Origin: an uncultured bacterium
GTDB taxonomy: Bacteria > Patescibacteriota > Minisyncoccia > Phycocordibacterales > PALSA-1337
Direction: 5' to 3'
Assembly (NCBI GenBank): GCA_903826185.1
Contig: CAIKDL010000103.1
Span: 1 to 5,975 of the forward strand
DNA: 5,975 nt
Position 1 is the stretch's first letter, and each line of letters opens with the position of its first letter. The notes below the pieces were generated by a model, which worked only from the letters and a program-made list of their open reading frames with translations, was not told the origin of the DNA and ran no database searches. The position numbers and the translations under genes are program-made. Positions 1 to 5,178 of this stretch are shown here, in pieces.

Positions 1-41
1 AGTGTTGAGATGATCAGCACCAACAGGGCTATTTTAATCAT
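1..41 (-). CDS. Start of an unidentified gene with a hydrophobic N-terminus (partial, runs off left edge)
   Basis: Only the first 13 codons are in the window: MIKIALLVLIIST, followed by two bases of the next codon. The case for a real gene is the AGGAGG Shine-Dalgarno site ending six bases before the ATG, the best ribosome-binding site in the window, together with its position 88 bases downstream of recR on the same strand. One lysine followed by an unbroken hydrophobic run is the typical beginning of a signal peptide or an N-terminal membrane anchor, so an exported or membrane-attached product is likely. The family cannot be named from 13 residues. It may be the third gene of the dnaB-recR transcript or may have its own promoter; a TATAAG box at 88-83 (minus strand) is possible but has no matching -35. 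Moderate confidence that it is a gene. Confidence 0.55.
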   Translation of the reverse strand, partial: MIKIALLVLIIST

Positions 42-46
42 TGGGA

Positions 47-53
47 CCCTCCT
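47..53 (-). promoter_or_regulatory. Strong Shine-Dalgarno site for the left-edge gene
   Basis: The minus strand reads AGGAGGG, with six bases between AGGAGG and the ATG at 41. This is near-consensus and well spaced. It contrasts with the other six starts in the window, none of which has a normally spaced site, and it fixes the start of the left-edge gene. A short inverted repeat, TCTGG-AA-CCAGA (64-53, minus strand), lies directly upstream and shares its last base with the site, so a small hairpin could sit against the ribosome-binding site. Confidence 0.65.
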
Positions 54-70
54 CTGGTTCCAGACATACT

Positions 71-92
71 CTAACACATATACTTATATTAG
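71..92 (-). other. Short RNA hairpin in the gap after recR
   Basis: Read on the minus strand, CTAATATA and TATGTGTTAG can form eight pairs (two of them G-U) around a six-base AGTATA loop. The G-U pairs become mismatches on the other strand, so the structure would form only in the recR-direction transcript. No U-tract follows, so it is not a standard terminator. It could be a processing or stability element between recR and the next gene, or chance in AT-rich DNA. The remainder of the 42-129 gap shows nothing else convincing. Confidence 0.25.
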
Positions 93-129
93 TCTATGGC
101 TGGTTGGGGATACGTCCTTGGCCGAGTGC

Positions 130-780
130 TCAATTTCGTCCCTTCAAAGCATTCCGGATCGTCTCGCTGTCAGCATATTCAAGTTCTGCACCAGTAGAAA
201 GACCGCGCCCAAGGATGGTGATCTTGGTAGTATTATCGGCGGCACTGGCAAGGATCTTTTTCATGGCCTCTTTGACTATATCGGTCGTATGTTCGCCATC
301 CGGCGTAGTATTCAATGACAGTATGATCTCATTTAATGTAGAGCCGTCACTCTTGATCCGCTCCAGTAACATCTTTAATCGGATTTTCTTTTCCGGTTCT
401 TTGTCGAGTATCGGCACAGTCCCACCAAGTACGAAGTATGATCCGCGGTAAGCGCCGCTTTTCTCTACAGATTCAAGATCAGAATCGCGCGCGACTATCA
501 TGAGAGTTGTCTGGTCGCGTTCTGGGTTGGCACAAATAGAGCATATGGAGTCGGATTTTTTTGCGCCAGACTTATTTAAGCCAGGTTCACTAGCTATGAA
601 ATATCTGTGACATCGTGCGCATTCAGTCGTATCGGCTTTGACTTCATTGATCAAACGTGCGAGTTCAGAGACCTGTGTCGCTGGGCGACCCTGAAGATAA
701 TGCACAAACCTACGCGCTTGACGCGGACCGATACCAGGGAAATGCGCGAATATTTCTTCTAGACGATGGAGGGAATCCAT
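130..780 (-). CDS. recR: Recombination mediator protein RecR
   Basis: RecR works with RecO or RecF in the cytoplasm to load RecA onto gapped single-stranded DNA. The 216-residue product shows the family's domains in order: a helix-hairpin-helix (FPGIGPRQARRF, about 14-25), a four-cysteine zinc finger (C54, C57, C80, C83), a Toprim domain (about 91-180, including SGAYRGSYFVLGG), and the C-terminal GLSTGAELEYAD segment (193-204). The ATG at 780 is chosen because MDSLHRLEEIFAHFPG matches the usual RecR N-terminus; the frame stays open upstream to 846, but that stretch lies inside dnaB. Two oddities are visible. The two zinc-finger cysteine pairs are 22 residues apart, against 8 in E. coli RecR, which accounts for the length above the usual ~200. 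The usual Toprim glutamate (VVE) is A97. The gene starts one base after the dnaB stop, so translational coupling is likely; a GGAG lies 15 bases upstream, too far for a normal site. Identity is very secure. Confidence 0.96.
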   Translation of the reverse strand: MDSLHRLEEIFAHFPGIGPRQARRFVHYLQGRPATQVSELARLINEVKADTTECARCHRYFIASEPGLNKSGAKKSDSICSICANPERDQTTLMIVARDSDLESVEKSGAYRGSYFVLGGTVPILDKEPEKKIRLKMLLERIKSDGSTLNEIILSLNTTPDGEHTTDIVKEAMKKILASAADNTTKITILGRGLSTGAELEYADSETIRNALKGRN

Positions 781-781
781 T

Positions 782-2158
782 TTATTTATCAAAATCTCCA
801 AAATCAGCCTTATCAACTGACAAGAATGTCGTCTTCTTGCTATCAAAGTACAGCTTCACCGAACCAGTTGGTCCATTGCGGTGCTTTTCTATAAGGATTT
901 CAGCTTCTTCTTTGCGTCCGCCGGCATCTTGGTCGCTTTCGCGATGGATGAACATAACCACGTCAGCGTCTTGTTCGATAGAACCGGAATCACGCAAGTC
1001 TGACAGGCGAGGCTTGCCACCGCGTTGTTCGACGGCGCGAGACAACTGTGACAAGGCTAAGACCGGAACCTCTAGCTCGCGAGCGAGCGTCTTCAAAGAG
1101 CGCGAGATCTCGGTGACTTGCTGGACGAGGTTGTCGTTGGCGCGAGCATTGGTCGGAACCATGAGTTGCAAGTAGTCGATGACTATAAGTCCGAGACCTT
1201 TCTCATTTTTAAGACGGCGAGCTACGGCGCGCATCTTCAGGATGTTGTTTCCGGCTTGATCATCGATGTATATTGGAGCTTCAGAAAGACGGCTTATAGC
1301 GTCCCCAATCGCCTTAAAATCGTTTTCTACGGATAGATTACGGCCAGTGCGAAGCTTCCATGAGTCGACTTGGGATTCGGCGGCCAGCATGCGATCTACG
1401 AGTTGATTTGAGGCCATTTCTAGAGAGAATATCGCCACTGGGACTTTGTGATTGACAGCGGCCTTACGAGCTATGTCCAATGCTAGAGAAGTTTTACCCA
1501 TGGAAGGTCTGGCGGCCAAAATGATGAGGTCAGACTTTTGCAGACCAGAAAGCTTGTTGTCCAAGTCAGGGAATCCGGTTGGGACGCCGCGGAGCTCATT
1601 ACCAGTCTTGCTTAACTGCTCCAAACGATCCCATGCTGAGTGCAAAGTATCTTTCAGATGAATGAATTTGTGTGAGCCGGTCTTGTTGGTGACGGCGTAT
1701 AGTTCCTTTTCGGCTTTTTCTAGCATCTCATGCAAGTCGGCTTCCTCGTCATAGCCAAGTCCGGTGATGCGCTCGGCGGCGCGAAGCAGGTCGCGCATGA
1801 CATGTTTCTTTTCTACAATTTCTGCATAGTGGCTGGCATTCGTCGATGATGGCACAACGTTTATAAGTTCAGTCAGATATGACATACCACCAGCTTGGTC
1901 TAAGCGGTCTTTTTCCTTGAGTCTTGCAGAAACCGAAAGTAGATCTATTGGCGTGCTTTTACCGTGCAGCTCGGATAAGGTGTTCCATATGACCCTGTGT
2001 TGAGTCGTATAAAAAGACTCTTCTTTTATCATATCCACGATGTCGTGCATGACTTCACTGCGGATCAAGATGGAACCTAAAAGCGCTTTTTCAGCCTCTA
2101 AGTTTTGCGGAGGGATCTTGAGATCTTTTGTTTTGAAATAAGGGGACGCTTGATTCAT
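782..2158 (-). CDS. dnaB: Replicative DNA helicase DnaB
   Basis: This is the hexameric 5'-to-3' helicase that unwinds DNA at the replication fork and recruits primase. At 458 residues it has the normal length and no intein. The N-terminal primase-interacting domain begins at PPQNLEAEKALLGSIL (17-32), followed by a linker helix and the RecA-like motor domain. Visible motor motifs are Walker A ARPSMGKTS (216-224, K222), the catalytic glutamate in SLEM (E247), Walker B LIVIDYLQL (324-332, D328), SQLSR (370-374), the conserved RLSDLRDSGSIEQDADV (384-400), and the trans-acting finger KHRNGP (K425, R427). The start is fixed: an in-frame TAG lies 12 bases upstream and no other start codon follows it before the ATG. 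There is no Shine-Dalgarno site; instead an extended -10 box sits six bases upstream, implying a leaderless mRNA. recR follows after one base, so the two are almost certainly co-transcribed. Confidence 0.98.
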   Translation of the reverse strand: MNQASPYFKTKDLKIPPQNLEAEKALLGSILIRSEVMHDIVDMIKEESFYTTQHRVIWNTLSELHGKSTPIDLLSVSARLKEKDRLDQAGGMSYLTELINVVPSSTNASHYAEIVEKKHVMRDLLRAAERITGLGYDEEADLHEMLEKAEKELYAVTNKTGSHKFIHLKDTLHSAWDRLEQLSKTGNELRGVPTGFPDLDNKLSGLQKSDLIILAARPSMGKTSLALDIARKAAVNHKVPVAIFSLEMASNQLVDRMLAAESQVDSWKLRTGRNLSVENDFKAIGDAISRLSEAPIYIDDQAGNNILKMRAVARRLKNEKGLGLIVIDYLQLMVPTNARANDNLVQQVTEISRSLKTLARELEVPVLALSQLSRAVEQRGGKPRLSDLRDSGSIEQDADVVMFIHRESDQDAGGRKEEAEILIEKHRNGPTGSVKLYFDSKKTTFLSVDKADFGDFDK

Positions 2159-2422
2159 GGAAGCATTCTAACATGTGAGCCCGGGGTATCGGCAATGTCA
2201 TTTTATGTGTGCTAAAAGGGGATATGCTGTGGACGAAAAGTCACGCCAGCATCAGAGGACTTCTTCAAGATATTTACTGAGGCATTTCTTTGCCAGTATT
2301 TGAGAAGTTATTTGGCGTTATTTCAGAGCTTTTTCATCATAATTTCATCGCGACCAGATATGATGTCAAACATTATTAGTCGCGCTTTATGTATTGCGCT
2401 TAACATTAAAAAATGACACAAA
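2159..2422. other. 264-base intergenic region with two imperfect hairpins
   Basis: This divergent spacer between dnaB and the small plus-strand gene is much longer than the other gaps in the window. No ORF of credible size lies in it. Two imperfect inverted repeats are visible. One is at 2221-2253, where GAT-GCTG (with a two-base AT bulge) pairs with CAGCATC around an inner GAC-GAAAA-GTC stem-loop. The other is at 2275-2298, where TACTG and GCA (two-base bulge) pair with TGCCAGTA around TTTCTT. GCGC also recurs at 2382 and 2396. The dnaB promoter occupies the left end. A structured leader or small RNA is possible; neither strand has a clear promoter and terminator pair framing it, and no known RNA family is recognised. 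Confidence 0.3.
2165..2195 (-). promoter_or_regulatory. dnaB promoter with extended -10, predicted leaderless
   Basis: On the minus strand, TGT-TAGAAT (TGn plus a -10 matching five of six consensus bases) occupies 2173-2165. With the usual six-base gap from -10 to +1, transcription would begin at 2158, the A of the dnaB ATG. A partial -35, TTGCCG (2195-2190), lies 19 bases upstream, slightly far, but the extended -10 lessens dependence on it. The tight fit between promoter, start codon and upstream in-frame stop is the main support. Confidence 0.6.
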
Positions 2423-2677
2423 ATGACTCTAGAACAAAAAGATATCGAGTTGATCGAGAGACTTATTTATAAGAATAATGATGACGTGGCTGTTTCGATC
2501 GCGCGCAGCTTCGAGAGGCTTGAGGAACGGATAGATGCCGCTGAGTCGCGTCTGTATTCGCGGTTTTCTGATCTGGAAGACAAAACCGAAGCTTGTCGCC
2601 AAGATATATCCGATAATATAGGTACATTACATGACGAACTCCGCGAGCTTAGTCGTGGTGATGAAGAAGGGGAGTGA
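2423..2677 (+). CDS. Small charged, probably coiled-coil protein of unknown function
   Basis: The 84-residue product is not recognised. It is rich in Glu, Asp and Arg (14 E and 10 D) with hydrophobic residues at near-heptad spacing from about residue 27 to 77 (for example SFERLEERIDAAESRLYSRF, 29-48), which suggests one long amphipathic helix or coiled coil that may self-associate. The first 20 residues (KDIELIERLIYKNND) could form a separate short helix. It has no signal peptide or membrane segment and one cysteine (C58), so it is probably cytoplasmic. The start is fixed by an in-frame TGA nine bases upstream with no other start between. There is no Shine-Dalgarno site and no clear promoter; a weak TAAAAA (2407-2412) would give a leader of about four bases. 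It stands alone, diverging from dnaB and converging on cysS. Coding status is supported by protein-like composition and by the absence of any competing gene on either strand. Confidence 0.65.
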   Translation: MTLEQKDIELIERLIYKNNDDVAVSIARSFERLEERIDAAESRLYSRFSDLEDKTEACRQDISDNIGTLHDELRELSRGDEEGE

Positions 2678-2707
2678 TTACTGGTTGATATCGGCCAATT
2701 CGGACGT

Positions 2708-2725
2708 AAAAGGCGTCAAAACACC
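2708..2725 (-). terminator. Weak intrinsic terminator candidate after cysS
   Basis: Read on the minus strand about 42 bases past the cysS stop, GGTGT and ACGCC pair (five pairs, one G-U) around a TTTG loop and are followed at once by TTTT. The run of T's is on the cysS side only, so it would act on the corA-cysS transcript. The stem is short and the T-run is only four bases, so efficiency is doubtful. The rest of the 2678-2766 convergent gap has no stronger candidate on either strand. Confidence 0.3.
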
Positions 2726-2766
2726 AACCGCGCCAAAAAGACAAATTGGTCCCCGTCGCCATTCTT

Positions 2767-4182
2767 CTATTTTTTCTTCACCTCATAGCCGCCATCTTTT
2801 TTGTCTAACAGATCGAAACCAGCAGCTTCGATTTCGTGGCGCAAAGCGTCAGCTTTTTTCCAATCTTTTTCTTGACGAGCTTTTTCGCGAGCTTCGGCTA
2901 AAGCCACAATGTTAGTTGGAACTATAAGTTTCGAATCAGGAATAAGTTTTTTTGTAATATCAAGCCCCAGTATCTTATCGAAGTGCGTGATAGTCGCGTA
3001 CTTATCGGCCGGCGTGACGTTGGTGTCTTTCAACAGATCCCAAATCAAAGCAATGGCCTTGGGTGTATCCAGGTCGTCATTGACGAATTCTAAAAATCGA
3101 GCTTTGTAATCGGTTGATATTTTACCGCCAATTTTCGGATATCCATTTATCGTTGCTATCAGTCTGGTCAATCCATTTTCTGCACCTCTAACGGCCTCAT
3201 AAGAAAAATTAGCTGGCGTGCGATAGTGTGACATCAGCAGCCAATAACGATAAGCAATAGGCGATATCTTTTCTTTCTCAAGCGTCTCCAGAGTTATGAA
3301 GTTACCGTCAGACTTGGACATCTTGCTTTCGGCGTCACCATTTTTGATATTCAAAAAGGCATTGTGCATCCAATAGTTCACCAAAGGCTTATCGTAAGCC
3401 GCTTCGGACTGAGCGATCTCGTTGTTGTGATGCGTCGGTATAAGATCGATTGCACCAGTGTGTATATCAAAAGGCTGGCCAAGATATTTTGCTGACATAG
3501 CCGAACATTCTATATGCCAACCTGGGAAGCCATTACCCCAGGGGCTATTCCAACCTAAAGTTGGATTGAATTTCCATAGAGCAAAATCAGTCAGGCTGCG
3601 TTTTTCCATGTTGGCCATGACGCGTGCGCCGGCCTTGAGCGAAGCGATGTCTATATTACCGAGCTTGCCGTAACCGTCGAACTTGGAAGTATCAAAATAG
3701 ACTCCGTCGGAAATAGTGTAAGCAAAGCCTTTTTTCACGAGGATTTCCACCAAATCTATGTCTTCTTGTATATGATCAGCTGCACGAGGGAATTTTTCTG
3801 GCAACTCTATGTTCAGTTCGCGTAGATCTTCCACAAATTTATCGAAATACACAGTTGCCACTTTGTACATGGCCTCCAAAGTCATAGGCATACCTTCACG
3901 TCTCAAGGCTTTAGTCATCTTATCTTCACCAACGTCGGCGTTACCACTGTTCTCACCAGAAAGGTGACCGACGTCCGTTATATTCATGATCTGTTTGACT
4001 GAATAACCGTTGTATTCGAACATCCTGCGCAAAGTATCGGCGAAAACATAAGCACGGAGATTACCGACATGGGCACGGTCATAGACGGTTGGTCCGCAGT
4101 TATACACGCTGACAGCGCCAGCCTTTATTGGCTTGAAGACCTCTTTGCTTTTCGTGAGGGTGTTGTAAAGTTTTATTTCCAT
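2767..4182 (-). CDS. cysS: Cysteinyl-tRNA synthetase
   Basis: This class I synthetase joins cysteine to tRNA-Cys in the cytoplasm. The 471-residue protein is full length (E. coli has 461). Seen in order: YNCGPTVYDRAHVGN, with zinc ligand C29 and the HIGH-type motif HVGN (38-41); ITDVGHLSG (68-76) and GEDKM (85-89); WHIECSAMS with zinc ligand C226; THHNNEIAQSEAA (250-262) supplying ligands H251 and E255; KMSKSDGN (287-294), the ATP-binding KMSKS loop; then the helical anticodon-binding region with a charged, lysine-rich C-terminus. The C226 to H251 and H251 to E255 spacings match the E. coli ligands. IPTHHNNE replaces the commoner FPHHENE, and the GHLSG-GEDKM form differs from E. coli; I associate both with archaeal, clostridial and CPR enzymes. 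The ATG follows the corA stop with no gap (TAA then ATG) and lacks a good Shine-Dalgarno site, so translation is probably coupled to corA. Identity is very secure. Confidence 0.97.
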   Translation of the reverse strand: MEIKLYNTLTKSKEVFKPIKAGAVSVYNCGPTVYDRAHVGNLRAYVFADTLRRMFEYNGYSVKQIMNITDVGHLSGENSGNADVGEDKMTKALRREGMPMTLEAMYKVATVYFDKFVEDLRELNIELPEKFPRAADHIQEDIDLVEILVKKGFAYTISDGVYFDTSKFDGYGKLGNIDIASLKAGARVMANMEKRSLTDFALWKFNPTLGWNSPWGNGFPGWHIECSAMSAKYLGQPFDIHTGAIDLIPTHHNNEIAQSEAAYDKPLVNYWMHNAFLNIKNGDAESKMSKSDGNFITLETLEKEKISPIAYRYWLLMSHYRTPANFSYEAVRGAENGLTRLIATINGYPKIGGKISTDYKARFLEFVNDDLDTPKAIALIWDLLKDTNVTPADKYATITHFDKILGLDITKKLIPDSKLIVPTNIVALAEAREKARQEKDWKKADALRHEIEAAGFDLLDKKDGGYEVKKK

Positions 4183-5112
4183 TTATTTGACCCAACCTTT
4201 TCTATTGAAGTAAACAGCAATGCCTATCGCCACCAACAACATTATGCCATCTATTATCCACCAGCCGTAGCGTGATTGTGTGAGTGGAACATTTATACCT
4301 GGAATAGTGAATACCGAAGCGATGAATGTCAGAGGATAGAAGATGAATGAGATCAGAGTCAAGACTTTGATGATCTCGTTCTGTTTGGTGTTCAAGAGAG
4401 CGTCATTGGTTTCGCGGAGGTCAGCCAAAAGCTCACGGGCATTGACAATAGTTTCATTTATATGGCTCGACTCATCTTTTATGGTGTGCACGTAAGAATA
4501 GAATTCATTTCCAAACAAATCGCTCTTTTCTGTGAAGGTTGTGAGTTCAGACCAGACATCGTGATGGCTGTGAGCTGTTTGTTTGAAATCGATAAGCTCA
4601 CGGCTCAAAAATGACAACACTTCGACCATTTTCTTTTCGTCGCCATTGAATATATGCGATTCGGCTAGGCGTAAAGCGTCGCGGATATTTTCCAGATCTT
4701 GGAACATACCGTTGTAAATGCGCTGCACTATGTAGTAGAAAAGATGACCAGCGTGCTCAATAGCGCTATCTTTGTCCAGCGCGGCATTGGCATCGAAGAT
4801 CTTGGCGAAGTATTCAAGCTGCTCTATAGTTTCTGTCCTAGATGTTATGAGGAAATTCTTACCAATGACGAAATCAACTTCGCGATCGACAATCTCATAG
4901 GATTCGCCGGCATGCACGCGTACTGGCAAGGTCATAACCACCAATATATAGTCCTTATAAAAATTAACCTTGGCCGAAGAAGGGGAGTCTTTGAGTTCCT
5001 CACCAACCAATGGATTGAGTCCATATCTCTTCACGACGTCACCGATCTCTTTGTCATTTGGAGATTGTAAATCTATCCAAACGAGTCCTCTATGAGTGTG
5101 TGTTGTAGTCAT
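4183..5112 (-). CDS. corA: CorA-family divalent metal ion transporter
   Basis: CorA proteins are homopentameric membrane channels for Mg2+ (in some branches Co2+, Ni2+ or Zn2+). The 309-residue product has the family plan: a large N-terminal cytoplasmic domain (about 1-140), a long helical stalk (about 140-245), then two C-terminal membrane helices (about 247-270 and 284-302) and a short basic tail (NRKGWVK). The signature after the first membrane helix is PGIN (G272-I273-N274) rather than GMN, and the outer loop VPLTQSRYG lacks the acidic MPEL sequence of classical CorA, so the ion carried is uncertain. The ATG at 5112 is preferred: the frame is open to 5340 with in-frame ATGs at 5139 and 5136, but the promoter -10 lies between those and 5112, and the extra N-terminal residues are not CorA-like. 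No Shine-Dalgarno site is present. cysS follows with zero spacing. Family is secure, substrate is not. Confidence 0.9.
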   Translation of the reverse strand: MTTTHTHRGLVWIDLQSPNDKEIGDVVKRYGLNPLVGEELKDSPSSAKVNFYKDYILVVMTLPVRVHAGESYEIVDREVDFVIGKNFLITSRTETIEQLEYFAKIFDANAALDKDSAIEHAGHLFYYIVQRIYNGMFQDLENIRDALRLAESHIFNGDEKKMVEVLSFLSRELIDFKQTAHSHHDVWSELTTFTEKSDLFGNEFYSYVHTIKDESSHINETIVNARELLADLRETNDALLNTKQNEIIKVLTLISFIFYPLTFIASVFTIPGINVPLTQSRYGWWIIDGIMLLVAIGIAVYFNRKGWVK

Positions 5113-5119
5113 GACATAT

Positions 5120-5148
5120 AGTATATAAGCAATCATCATTTGCGACAA
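5120..5148 (-). promoter_or_regulatory. corA-cysS promoter, predicted leaderless
   Basis: On the minus strand, TTGTCG (5148-5143, four of six -35 consensus bases) is followed after an exact 17-base spacer by TATACT (5125-5120, five of six). Seven bases then separate it from the corA ATG, so transcription should begin at or one base before the start codon. There is no room for a Shine-Dalgarno site, consistent with none being seen. Confidence 0.65.
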
Positions 5149-5158
5149 TAGACGCAAA
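5139..5158. promoter_or_regulatory. Inverted repeat over the shared -35 region (possible operator)
   Basis: TTTGCG (5139-5144) and CGCAAA (5153-5158) are perfect six-base arms around eight bases. The repeat covers the -35 boxes of both divergent promoters, so a dimeric regulator bound here could control corA-cysS and the S41 gene together. The arms are short and no regulator gene is in the window; chance is a real alternative. Confidence 0.3.
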
Positions 5159-5168
5159 ATGGCATAAT
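5140..5168 (+). promoter_or_regulatory. Promoter of the S41 protease gene, predicted near-leaderless
   Basis: TTGCGA (5140-5145, four of six) and CATAAT (5163-5168, five of six) are separated by 17 bases. The ATG lies ten bases after the -10 box, so the expected start point (about 5174-5176) leaves a leader of only three to five bases. Its -35 box overlaps that of the corA promoter on the opposite strand (shared bases 5143-5145). Confidence 0.55.
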
Positions 5169-5178
5169 TACCCACACC

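Noticed and set aside
130..132. Recoded UGA (code 25, as in Gracilibacteria or SR1)
   Set aside because: TGA ends recR at a normal C-terminus and also ends the 84-residue gene; no conserved glycine is encoded by TGA in any gene here.
10..451. Two plus-strand ORFs (10-318 and 41-451) overlapping recR
   Set aside because: They lie opposite a secure recR, show no recognisable protein features, and the left-edge minus-strand gene start is a better reading of the first bases.
781..846. Longer RecR N-terminus beginning at 846
   Set aside because: The extra 22 residues overlap the dnaB C-terminus and do not resemble RecR; the family N-terminus begins at the ATG at 780.
2364..2369. Perfect -35 hexamer TTGACA on the minus strand
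   Set aside because: No -10-like hexamer lies at 16-18 bases; the nearest (TATGAT) is about 22 bases away, so it is not supported as a promoter.
2159..2422. Replication origin next to dnaB
   Set aside because: Only one poor DnaA-box-like match was found, with no cluster, and no dnaA or dnaN nearby.
2682..2697. Hairpin TGGTTG-ATAT-CGGCCA just after the small plus-strand gene, as its terminator
   Set aside because: Two of six pairs are G-U and no T-run follows on the plus strand.
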